6,616 nt of DNA, taken from the NCBI RefSeq assembly GCF_000331775.1, contig NZ_CAPJ01000331.1, positions 1-6,616 on the forward strand, read 5' to 3'. The translations under genes were made by a program, and so were the position numbers. Source of the stretch: Xanthomonas translucens pv. translucens DSM 18974 (GTDB lineage Bacteria > Pseudomonadota > Gammaproteobacteria > Xanthomonadales > Xanthomonadaceae). This document shows positions 1-6,187 of the stretch, piece after piece (the stretch's first letter is position 1; each line of letters starts with the position of its first letter). The notes below the pieces were generated by a model. It did no database searches and had not been told where the DNA came from. It saw only the letters and a list, made by a program, of their open reading frames with translations.

Positions 1-58
1 AATGGAAAAGCCCAGGCACGGCGCCGGCTGCCTTCGGGCACCACAAGGCACGGCGGGG

Positions 59-64
59 TAAAAT
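59..64 (+). promoter_or_regulatory. Candidate -10 element for gltX-zur
   Basis: TAAAAT matches the sigma-70 -10 consensus at five of six positions and lies in an otherwise very GC-rich stretch, about 30 bases before the gltX start. No convincing -35 hexamer lies 16-18 bases upstream. A transcript from here would have a leader of roughly 25 bases. A small hairpin, TGCC-TTCG-GGCA at 29-40, lies upstream; it has a UUCG-type tetraloop but no T run. Bases 1-58 show no recognisable coding sequence. Confidence 0.45.
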
Positions 65-94
65 TGCCCGATTCCCGTTTGCTCCGAGCGTTCC

Positions 95-1501
95 ATGGCC
101 TGCCGCACCCGTTTTGCCCCCAGTCCCACCGGTTACCTGCACATCGGCGGCGCGCGCACCGCGCTGTACTGTTGGCTGGAGGCGCGCCACCGCGGCGGCG
201 AGTTCGTGCTGCGTATCGAGGACACCGATCGCGAGCGCAGCACCCAGGCGGCGATCGACGCTATCCTGGAAGCGATGGACTGGCTCGGCCTGGACTACGA
301 CGAAGGCCCGGTCTACCAGACCCAGCGCATCGCCCGCTACCAGGACGTGGCCGAACAGCTGCTCGCCGCCGGCAAGGCCTACTACGCCTACGAGACCCGC
401 GAGGAACTGGACGCAATGCGCGAGGCGGCCATGGCCAAGCAGGAAAAGCCGCGCTACAACGGCGCCGCACGCGAGCAGAACCTGGCGTACCGCGACGACC
501 CGAACCGGGTGATCCGCTTCAAGAACCCGGTCGGCGGCAGCGTGGTGTTCGACGACCTGATCAAGGGCCGCATCGAGATCGCCAACAGCGAACTCGACGA
601 CATGGTGATCTTCCGCCCCGACGGCTACCCCACCTACAACTTCGCGGTGGTGGTGGACGACTGGGACATGGACATCACCGAAGTCATCCGCGGCGACGAC
701 CACATCAACAACACCCCGCGCCAGATCAACATCTACGAAGCGCTGGGCGCGCCGGTGCCGAAGTTCGCGCACATGCCGATGATCCTGGACGAGCAGGGCG
801 CCAAGCTGTCCAAGCGCACCGGTGCGGCCGACGTGATGCAGTACAAGGACGCCGGCTACCTGCCGCACGCGCTGATCAACTACCTGGCGCGGCTGGGCTG
901 GTCGCACGGCGACCAGGAACTGTTCGGCCGCCAGGAGCTGATCGACCTGTTCGACGTCAAGGACGTCAACTCCAAGGCCGCGCGGCTGGACATGGCCAAG
1001 CTCGGCTGGGTCAACCAGCACTATCTGAAGACCGACGACCCGGCCACGATCGCGCCGCAGCTGGAGTACCAGCTCGGCAAGCTCGGCATCGACCCCGCCG
1101 CCGGCCCGGCCGCCGCCGACGTGGTGGTGGCGCTGCGCGAGCGCGTGCAGACACTGAAGGAAATGGCCGAGAAGGCGGTGGTCTGGTACCGGCCGCTGGA
1201 AAGCTATGACGAGGCCGCGGTGGCCAAGCACCTGAAGCCGGGCGCCGAACTGGCGCTGGGCAAGGCGCGCGAGCTGCTGGCCGCGCTGGGGCAGTGGAGC
1301 GTGGACGGCGTGTCCGCCGCGCTGCACGAGGCGGCCGCGGCGCTGGAGATCGGCATGGGCAAGGTGGCGCAGCCGCTGCGCGTGGCCATCACCGGCACCC
1401 AGGTCAGCCCCGATATCTCGCACACGGTGTACCTGGCCGGCCGCGAGCAGGCCTTGAAACGCATCGATGCCGCGCTCATCAAGATCCCAGCGGGAAGCTG
1501 A
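95..1501 (+). CDS. gltX: Glutamyl-tRNA synthetase (GluRS)
   Basis: This cytosolic class I aminoacyl-tRNA synthetase charges tRNA-Glu with glutamate using ATP. The 468-residue length is normal for bacterial GluRS. The sequence begins with the family N-terminus [16 protein letters not shown] (7-22), which holds the HIGH-type ATP-binding motif, followed by LRIEDTD (39-45). The middle carries [10 protein letters not shown] (185-194), [12 protein letters not shown] (199-210) and the KMSKS-type loop KLSKR (237-241). The helical anticodon-binding half follows, ending with [14 protein letters not shown] (438-451). The start at 95 is chosen because it places these motifs at the same positions as in E. 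coli GluRS; the ribosome site is weak. The zinc ligands of E. coli GluRS (C98, C100, C125, H127) are here A98, E100, A125 and E127, so this is probably a zinc-free form. The next gene, zur, begins 16 bases after the stop, so co-transcription is likely. Confidence 0.97.
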   Translation: MACRTRFAPSPTGYLHIGGARTALYCWLEARHRGGEFVLRIEDTDRERSTQAAIDAILEAMDWLGLDYDEGPVYQTQRIARYQDVAEQLLAAGKAYYAYETREELDAMREAAMAKQEKPRYNGAAREQNLAYRDDPNRVIRFKNPVGGSVVFDDLIKGRIEIANSELDDMVIFRPDGYPTYNFAVVVDDWDMDITEVIRGDDHINNTPRQINIYEALGAPVPKFAHMPMILDEQGAKLSKRTGAADVMQYKDAGYLPHALINYLARLGWSHGDQELFGRQELIDLFDVKDVNSKAARLDMAKLGWVNQHYLKTDDPATIAPQLEYQLGKLGIDPAAGPAAADVVVALRERVQTLKEMAEKAVVWYRPLESYDEAAVAKHLKPGAELALGKARELLAALGQWSVDGVSAALHEAAAALEIGMGKVAQPLRVAITGTQVSPDISHTVYLAGREQALKRIDAALIKIPAGS

Positions 1502-1507
1502 TTCCCC

Positions 1508-1514
1508 GGAGAAG
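1508..1514 (+). promoter_or_regulatory. Ribosome binding site that sets the zur start
   Basis: GGAGAAG, with GGAG ending six bases before the ATG at 1518, is a good Shine-Dalgarno sequence. It favours that start over the in-frame ATG at 1467, which lies inside gltX and would add 17 residues unlike the Fur family. Confidence 0.7.
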
Positions 1515-1517
1515 CCC

Positions 1518-2006
1518 ATGTCCAGCAAGAAGACCGCCTGCACCGAGCCGCACCACCACGTCCACGACGCCGACGACTTCGTCAAGGTGGTGGAGCGGGT
1601 GAGCCGCGAACGCGGGCTGCGTCTGACCCCGATCCGCGCCAACGTGCTGCGCCTGATCGCCGAGGCGGGGCGCCCCGTGAAGGCCTACGACCTGCTGGAA
1701 TGGGTGCGCGAGGGCAAGAGCGTGGGCGCCGACGCGCCGCCCACCGTGTACCGTGCGCTGGATTTCCTGATGGCCAACGGCTTCGTGCACAAGCTCGAGT
1801 CGGTCAACGCCTTCGTCGCCTGTCACCACCCCAGCAGCGCCCAGCACTCGGTGCCGTTCCTGATCTGCGACCGCTGCCACAGCGCGGTCGAACTCGAAGA
1901 CCGCGACGTGGTCGCGCAACTGGAACAGCGCGCCAAGGCGCTGGGCTTCCAGCCGCAGGCGCAGACCCTGGAAGTGCATGGGTTGTGCGCGCGCTGCGCG
2001 GGCTAG
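1518..2006 (+). CDS. zur: Zinc uptake regulator Zur (Fur family)
   Basis: This is a cytosolic dimeric repressor that, with zinc bound, silences zinc-uptake genes. It has 162 residues, a usual Fur-family length. The N-terminal winged helix (about 20-95) includes RLTPIRANVL and the recognition segment PPTVYRALDFL (74-84), nearly identical to E. coli Zur. The dimer and metal domain follows. By recalled alignment with E. coli Zur, shifted by 14 residues, every ligand is kept: structural site C117, C120, C157, C160, and regulatory site H91, C102, H110, E125. This pattern separates Zur from Fur, PerR and Mur. A short His-rich stretch (H12-H14, H16) precedes the fold. The gene follows gltX closely and probably shares its transcript; no clear Zur-type operator is visible in front of either gene. 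Zur is reported to affect virulence in Xanthomonas campestris (general knowledge). The identity is firm; the regulon cannot be seen here. Confidence 0.95.
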   Translation: MSSKKTACTEPHHHVHDADDFVKVVERVSRERGLRLTPIRANVLRLIAEAGRPVKAYDLLEWVREGKSVGADAPPTVYRALDFLMANGFVHKLESVNAFVACHHPSSAQHSVPFLICDRCHSAVELEDRDVVAQLEQRAKALGFQPQAQTLEVHGLCARCAG

Positions 2007-2032
2007 GGCGCCGGGCTTTCGCAAGGCCGCAT

Positions 2033-2058
2033 GCGCCGGCTGCCAAGCCTGCCGGCGC
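2033..2058. terminator. Inverted repeat between convergent genes, possible bidirectional terminator
   Basis: GCGCCGGC (2033-2040) and GCCGGCGC (2051-2058) form a perfect 8-bp GC stem around a 10-base loop, about 27 bases after the zur stop and 60 bases beyond the stop of the oppositely oriented transporter gene. Position fits a shared terminator. No T run follows on either strand, so an intrinsic terminator is not proven. Confidence 0.35.
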
Positions 2059-2095
2059 CGAATGGCACAGCGCCACAACAGTGCCGCACGATCGT

Positions 2096-2122
2096 CTGCG
2101 TGCGGCTGGCCTGCGTGCGGCT
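2096..2122. repeat. 12-bp direct repeat at the transporter stop codon
   Basis: CTGCGTGCGGCT occurs at 2096-2107 and again at 2111-2122, a 15-base period. The second copy runs into the complement of the transporter stop codon. It looks like a small tandem duplication just beyond the coding end; no function is evident. Confidence 0.6.
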
Positions 2123-3422
2123 AGGCCGTGGAGGCAGGCGGCGTCTTGGCGCCCCATAGCGCATAGAACAGCACGTACAGCTCGCACGCGGCGGTGAGCA
2201 GGAAGGCGTGCTGCAGGCCGACATGGTCGGCCAGCCAGCCCTGCACCACCACCAGCGCGCCGCCGGCGATGGCCATGATCAGCAGGCCGGAGCCTTCCTC
2301 GGTGAGCGGGCCCAGGCCCTTGATGCCGAGGGTGAAGATGGTCGGGAACATGATCGAGTGGAACAGGCCCACCGCGATCAGCGACCACATCGCGACGTGG
2401 CCGGTGGTGAGCACCGTCAGCAGCACCACCACGAACGCGCCGATCGAAAACAGCGCCAGCACGGTCTCCGGCGCGATCCGGCGCATCAGCACGCTGCCGG
2501 CGAAGCGCCCCACCATCATCCCGCCCCACAGCAGGAACAGGTAGTGCGAGGCCTGTTCGTGGGTGAGGTTGCCGATCTGCGGCTGCGACACGAAGTTGAT
2601 GAACAGGTTGGACACGCCGATCTCGGCGATCAGGTAGATGAAGATGGCCGGGATGCCGAGCACCAGGTTGCGATGCCGCCACAACGAATGGCTGGCGCGT
2701 TCCTGGCCGGTGGCGCGCCGGGTCGCCTGGCCCAGCGCCGGCAGCTTGAAGCGGGCGATGACTACGGCCAGCACCACCAGCACCGCGGCCACGATCAGGT
2801 AGGGCAGCTGCACCGACTGCGCGTCGGCCAGGCGTTCGGCCTGGCTCAGCACGGCGTCGCCCTTGGCGGTGCCGGAGGCCGAGCGGCCGAGGATCAGGTA
2901 GCCGCCGAACAGCGGCGCCAGGGTGGTGCCGACCGAGTTGAACGCCTGCACCAGGTTGAGCCGCGCCGAGGCGGTGTCCGGGTTACCGATGACCGCGACG
3001 TAGGGATTGGCCGCGACCTGCAGCAAGGTGATGCCGCTGGCGATCACGAACAGCGAGCCGAGGGTGATGCCGTAGGAGACCAGGCGCGCGGCCGCGATCA
3101 TGCCCAGCGCGCCGAGCGCCATGATGCCCAGGCCGATCACCAGCGCGCGCTGGTAGCCGATGCGTTCGATCAGCTTGGCCGACGGCAGCGAGGCGAAGAA
3201 GTAGGCGATGAACCACACCGACTCGATCAGCGTGGCCTGGGTGTAGCTCAGCTCGAACACGCTGCGCAGGTGCGGCAGCAGCGTGTTGTTGATGACGGTG
3301 ATGAAGCCCCACATGAAGAACAGCGAGGCCAGCAGCGACAGCGCGGCGCGGTAGGACGGCGCGTTGCCGGCGAGCGGAGCGGAGGGGGAGAGCGGAGCCG
3401 TCGGCCCTATTGGTCCTGCCAT
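2121..3422 (-). CDS. FucP/GluP/NagP-family sugar:proton symporter (MFS)
   Basis: This is an inner-membrane permease of the major facilitator superfamily with 433 residues and about 12 hydrophobic segments. Family signatures are SLFFMWGFITVINNTLLPHL (first membrane helix, from about 33), TLIESVWFIAYFFASLPSAK (64-83), LLQVAANPYVAVIG (133-146), RLNLVQAFNSVGTTLAPLFG (154-173) and FPTIFTLGIKGLG (359-371). This branch imports glucose, galactose or N-acetylglucosamine with protons; which sugar is used here cannot be told, so no gene symbol is given. By recalled alignment, the proton-linked residues of E. coli FucP, D46 and E135, are N46 and Q135 here. The start at 3422 is chosen for AGAGGA (3433-3438) ten bases upstream and because the 41 residues before it are Arg-rich and unlike the family. 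The gene is convergent with zur and is preceded by an operator-rich region. No sugar-catabolic gene is adjacent. Confidence 0.9.
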   Translation of the reverse strand: MAGPIGPTAPLSPSAPLAGNAPSYRAALSLLASLFFMWGFITVINNTLLPHLRSVFELSYTQATLIESVWFIAYFFASLPSAKLIERIGYQRALVIGLGIMALGALGMIAAARLVSYGITLGSLFVIASGITLLQVAANPYVAVIGNPDTASARLNLVQAFNSVGTTLAPLFGGYLILGRSASGTAKGDAVLSQAERLADAQSVQLPYLIVAAVLVVLAVVIARFKLPALGQATRRATGQERASHSLWRHRNLVLGIPAIFIYLIAEIGVSNLFINFVSQPQIGNLTHEQASHYLFLLWGGMMVGRFAGSVLMRRIAPETVLALFSIGAFVVVLLTVLTTGHVAMWSLIAVGLFHSIMFPTIFTLGIKGLGPLTEEGSGLLIMAIAGGALVVVQGWLADHVGLQHAFLLTAACELYVLFYALWGAKTPPASTA

Positions 3423-3546
3423 CGTGCGGGTGTCCTCTGCGCTGTTGCGGGGGGTGTCGTTGCGGCATGCAACGCGGCGTCCGCGCGCGCCGCGGCGGCG
3501 CGCATGCAGGGGCGAGGATAGGCGGCAGCGGCGGCGGGCGACCAAT

Positions 3547-3556
3547 GATTTAAATC
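3547..3556. promoter_or_regulatory. 10-bp palindrome GATTTAAATC
   Basis: This perfect AT-centred palindrome lies in the transporter leader, 125 bases before its start codon. It sits about 7 bases downstream of the likely transcription start. Its position suits a repressor or sugar-regulator site; the binding protein is unknown. Confidence 0.4.
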
Positions 3557-3562
3557 GCAGCG

Positions 3563-3578
3563 GCCATACGATTATGGC
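3563..3578. promoter_or_regulatory. Candidate operator overlapping the transporter -10
   Basis: GCCATA (3563-3568) and TATGGC (3573-3578) are exact inverted repeats around a 4-base centre. The 16-base site covers the candidate extended -10 of the transporter, so a bound dimer would be expected to block polymerase. The size and symmetry fit a helix-turn-helix dimer site, but no regulator gene next to the transporter identifies the binder. Confidence 0.45.
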
Positions 3579-3579
3579 A
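3571..3579 (-). promoter_or_regulatory. Extended -10 element for the sugar transporter
   Basis: On the minus strand this reads TGC-CATAAT: a TGn extension directly followed by a hexamer matching TATAAT at five of six positions. No good -35 lies upstream, which is common for extended -10 promoters. Transcription would start near 3564 and give a leader of about 140 bases before the transporter ATG at 3422. Confidence 0.45.
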
Positions 3580-3581
3580 AT

Positions 3582-3594
3582 GCTGCACTGCAGC
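3582..3594. promoter_or_regulatory. Palindrome GCTGCA-C-TGCAGC
   Basis: Exact 6-base arms flank a single central base, immediately upstream of the transporter's extended -10 and three bases from the operator-like palindrome. It lies where an activator or second repressor dimer would bind. It could be chance in GC-rich DNA. Confidence 0.35.
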
Positions 3595-3741
3595 GATAGG
3601 TCGCATTGGCAGCGCTGTGCGAGCGCGTATCGGCTCGCCTACAAGCCGCCTTTGCTGGCGCCGATACCCGTCGCCATGTGCAGCGCCACTGGCAACGCGA
3701 TGTGGTTGCGCGCGCATCCCGTTTCATGATTTCGGTGCATA

Positions 3742-3753
3742 GGCGCATGCGCC
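3742..3753. repeat. 12-bp perfect palindrome GGCGCATGCGCC
   Basis: This self-complementary site lies about 110 bases upstream of the aldo/keto reductase stub. It shares the GCATGC core with a longer palindrome at 4802-4819. It may be a protein-binding site or only a compositional effect. Confidence 0.35.
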
Positions 3754-3850
3754 GTAGGGACTCCAATGCCGGCGCCGCCGCGCACTATCGTGGCGGTCCG
3801 TCGTTGCGGCACGCGCCGCGCGGCATTGGTCGAACGCCGGCCGGGCCGGC

Positions 3851-3855
3851 AGGAG
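3851..3855 (+). promoter_or_regulatory. Ribosome binding site of the reductase stub
   Basis: AGGAG, seven bases before the ATG at 3863, is a near-ideal Shine-Dalgarno sequence. Translation initiation of the broken reductase gene therefore looks intact. Confidence 0.65.
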
Positions 3856-3862
3856 CAGGTAG

Positions 3863-4308
<446 letters not shown>

Positions 4309-4779
4309 ATGAACCTGTTTGCCAACGCCATGCCGCTATCGACCCCGGCCTCTACGGTTCCCGACGAAGATGCCAAGATGATCAGGCTCACCCGTGCCGG
4401 CGTGGCCGCCTCGGCGGTTGGCGCTGCAGCGTATTTCACCGGCGCGGTGAACATCGATGCGCTGTTCCAGGGCGCGGCGCCGGCCCGCGTCGGCGGCGCC
4501 TCGGTCAGTTTCGAACCCGGCGCGCGCACCGTCTGGCATACCCATCCGCTGAGCCAGACCCTGATCGTCACCGCCGGCGTCGGCCGCGTGCAGGAATGGG
4601 GCAAGCCGGTGCAGGAGATCCACCCCGGCGACGTGGTGTGGATTCCGCCGGGGGTCAAGCACTGGCATGGTGCCAGCGCGCAGGTGGCGATGACCCATAT
4701 CGCCATTACCGAAGCGGTGGACGGTTCGCTGGTGACCTGGCTGGAGCCGGTATCGGACAGCCAGTACCGGGGAGAGTGA
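4309..4779 (+). CDS. Cupin protein resembling bacterial manganese hydroxynitrile lyases
   Basis: This 156-residue single-domain cupin closely resembles, from memory, the small Mn-dependent hydroxynitrile lyases of Granulicella and Acidobacterium, which cleave or form cyanohydrins. Shared segments are YFTGAVNIDALFQ (42-54), ASVSFEPGART (64-74), the first cupin motif WHTHPLSQTLIVTAG (76-90), IHPGDVVWIPPGVKHWHGA (104-122) and MTHIAI (128-133). Metal ligands would be H77, H79, Q83 and H118. The position matching active-site Gln110 of the Granulicella enzyme is T134, so lyase activity is uncertain. The true role may be aldehyde or carbonyl metabolism. The start at 4309 is set by AAGGA at 4297-4301; it gives an extra ~23 residues over the ~130-residue relatives, and ATG 4378 is the alternative. 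The gene is divergent from a truncated LysR gene and convergent with an alpha/beta hydrolase. There is no signal peptide, so it should be cytosolic. Confidence 0.85.
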   Translation: MNLFANAMPLSTPASTVPDEDAKMIRLTRAGVAASAVGAAAYFTGAVNIDALFQGAAPARVGGASVSFEPGARTVWHTHPLSQTLIVTAGVGRVQEWGKPVQEIHPGDVVWIPPGVKHWHGASAQVAMTHIAITEAVDGSLVTWLEPVSDSQYRGE

Positions 4780-5008
4780 GCGGCGCGACGCGAGCTGGCG
4801 AGCGACCGCATGCGGTCGCGGTCGGGTCGGCGCAACCGCCCTGTGGTCCGCCTGTTGCTGCACACACGTGCCCAGGCGGCCCGTGCCGTGCCAGGGACAG
4901 GGTGTGCGGTGCACGGCGGCATTGCGGGATCGCGTCTGTGGCGAACCCCGCTCGCTGCCATGCGCACGTTAGCCGGCGACATGCTGCGTGCCTGCGCCTG
5001 CGGGCCGA
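4780..5008. other. Gene-free stretch between convergent cupin and hydrolase genes
   Basis: Apart from the perfect palindrome at 4802-4819 I see no gene, RNA or insertion element here. Short open frames on both strands are Arg-rich and unlike known proteins. Confidence 0.5.
4802..4819. terminator. 18-bp perfect palindrome after the cupin gene, possible terminator hairpin
   Basis: GCGACCGCATGCGGTCGC is fully self-complementary and starts 23 bases past the cupin stop. As RNA it would form a 7-bp GC stem with a CATG loop. It is not followed by a T run, so it may act as a Rho-linked pause or stability hairpin, or as a protein-binding site, rather than an intrinsic terminator. Confidence 0.45.
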
Positions 5009-5977
5009 TCAGGCCTTGAAGAAGGCCAGCAGATCCTGGTTGATCTGTTCCGGGTGGGTGGTGCACATACCGTGCGGGTAGCCCTTGTAGACCTTCAGCG
5101 TGGCGTGCTTGATCAGCTTGGCCGACAGCAGCGCCGAGTCGGCGATCGGCACGATCTGGTCGTCGTCGCCGTGCAGGATCAGCACCGGCACGTCGATCCG
5201 CTTCAGGTCGTCGCTGAAGTCGGTTTCCGAGAACGCCTCGATGCAGTCGTAGTGGGCCTTGGCGCCGCCCATCATGCCTTGCCGCCACCAGTTGTCCATG
5301 GCGCCCTGCGAGACCTTGGCGCCATCGCGGTTGTAACCGTAGAACGGCACCGGCACCTCTTTGTAGAACTGCGTGCGGAAGCCGTCGAACACGTCCATCG
5401 GCAGGCGGCCGGGATTGTGCTCGGTTTTGACCATGATCGGCGGCACCGCGCCGATCAGCACGGCCTTGGCCACGCGGCCGGCGCCGTGCTTGGCGACATA
5501 GCGCGCCACTTCGCCGCCGCCGGTGGAATGGCCGACGTGGATGGCGTTTTTCAGGTCCAGATGCTTGGCCAGCGCGGCCACGTCGGCGGCGTAGGTGTCC
5601 ATGTCTTTGCCGGTCGCGGTTTGCGTGGAGCGGCCATGGCCGCGGCGGTCGTGGGCGATGACGCGGTAGCCCTGGGCGACGAAGAACAGCATCTGCGGGT
5701 CCCAGTCGTCGGCGCTGAGCGGCCAGCCGTGATGGAACACGATGGGGTGGCCGCTGCCCCAGTCCTTGTAGAAAATTTCGGTTCCGTCTTGCGTGGTGAT
5801 GCTTGGCATGGCTGTGTCCTGAGTGGCGTGCGGGCGTGCCGCAGGCGTGGAGGAAAGGCCTGTTCGGCCCGGTGCGGCAATGCCTGCCAGGGGCAGGGCG
5901 CCCAACCCGGCGGCGCCGAGCAGCAGGCGCCACCGCATAGGATCGGCGATGTCGGTGTGTGTCGTGTGAGCGTGCAT
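5009..5977 (-). CDS. Alpha/beta hydrolase, non-haem chloroperoxidase family
   Basis: The family are serine hydrolases (esterase or perhydrolase; in vitro cofactor-free haloperoxidase). From the 5977 start the protein has 322 residues. The catalytic core starts at [17 protein letters not shown]. It shows the oxyanion-hole segment [12 protein letters not shown] (82-93), HDRRGHGRS (109-117), the nucleophile elbow GHSTGG (Ser151), HGDDDQIVP (likely Asp273) and YPHGM (His302), so the triad is complete. Residues 14-35, from MRWRLLLG to LAGIAA, look like an export signal: short basic start, hydrophobic core, Ala-rich end. The twin-arginine pair is broken (R-W-R). An alternative start at 5809 has the best ribosome site and gives a 266-residue cytosolic enzyme of normal family length. 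I list the longer form because the in-frame leader is coherent, but which form is made is unresolved. The substrate is unknown. The gene is convergent with the cupin and divergent from the xdhC-like gene. Confidence 0.85.
   Translation of the reverse strand: MHAHTTHTDIADPMRWRLLLGAAGLGALPLAGIAAPGRTGLSSTPAARPHATQDTAMPSITTQDGTEIFYKDWGSGHPIVFHHGWPLSADDWDPQMLFFVAQGYRVIAHDRRGHGRSTQTATGKDMDTYAADVAALAKHLDLKNAIHVGHSTGGGEVARYVAKHGAGRVAKAVLIGAVPPIMVKTEHNPGRLPMDVFDGFRTQFYKEVPVPFYGYNRDGAKVSQGAMDNWWRQGMMGGAKAHYDCIEAFSETDFSDDLKRIDVPVLILHGDDDQIVPIADSALLSAKLIKHATLKVYKGYPHGMCTTHPEQINQDLLAFFKA
5817..5822 (-). promoter_or_regulatory. Internal ribosome binding site for a short hydrolase form
   Basis: On the minus strand TCAGGA ends seven bases before the in-frame ATG at 5809, exactly where the conserved hydrolase core begins. 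It is a better Shine-Dalgarno match than GGGAA in front of the 5977 start, so a leaderless-protein start here is credible. Confidence 0.5.
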
Positions 5978-6059
5978 TGCAGTTCCCGTGTCGAAGCAGC
6001 GATACAGACGATGCGCGGCGTGGCGCGGCGCAAGGCCGATTGCATGATCCTGCTGGTTT

Positions 6060-6084
6060 GCCGCGCCGCGCCGCGCCGCGCCGC
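6060..6084. repeat. Five tandem copies of GCCGC
   Basis: Five exact copies of the pentamer fill 25 bases in the intergenic region shared by the hydrolase (-) and the xdhC-like gene (+). A unit of five changes both promoter spacing and reading frame when copies are gained or lost. The hydrolase frame stays open through the repeat up to 6130, but no credible start lies there. Confidence 0.7.
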
Positions 6085-6164
6085 CTGCATGCACGGTCGC
6101 GCCGTTGCGCTTTCGTCGCCGCCAAGTCACCTCGTCACCACAGGCCGCTGCTTAGGCTGAGGTT

Positions 6165-6172
6165 CCCCCCCC
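6165..6172 (+). repeat. Run of eight C before the xdhC-like gene
   Basis: A C8 homopolymer lies 15 bases upstream of the ATG at 6188, where a ribosome binding site would be expected. Such runs are prone to length change and sequencing error. Confidence 0.6.
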
Positions 6173-6187
6173 AGCCTGTGCCGCCGC

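Larger units (their letters stand above)
3423..3862. other. 440-base gene-free control region
   Basis: The region lies between the transporter (-) and the aldo/keto reductase stub (+), so it should hold promoters for both. The part nearest the transporter (3423-3540) is very GC-rich leader. At 3544-3595 the base composition drops in GC, and an extended -10 with three palindromes appears there. The rest (3600-3850) has one 12-bp palindrome. Open frames here (for example 3606-3866 +) are Arg-rich and resemble no family I know, so I call no gene. Confidence 0.6.

Noticed and set aside
29..40. TGCC-TTCG-GGCA hairpin as terminator of an upstream gene
   Set aside because: The stem is only four base pairs with no T run, and no upstream coding end is visible.
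64..1209. 381-codon open frame overlapping gltX in another frame
   Set aside because: It is an Arg/Gly/Pro-rich shadow; the gltX frame has every GluRS motif.
2208..3521. 437-codon open frame on the + strand opposite the sugar transporter
   Set aside because: It is rich in His, Gln, Arg and Asp repeats typical of antisense reading of high-GC membrane-protein genes, has no family resemblance, and the opposite strand is a clear MFS protein.
3423..3545. Upstream extension of the transporter to an ATG at 3545
   Set aside because: The extra 41 residues are Arg-rich and non-membrane, and a better ribosome site precedes the ATG at 3422.
4988..6160. 390-codon open frame on the + strand opposite the hydrolase
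   Set aside because: It is the antisense shadow of the hydrolase; the complete catalytic triad on the - strand settles the coding strand.
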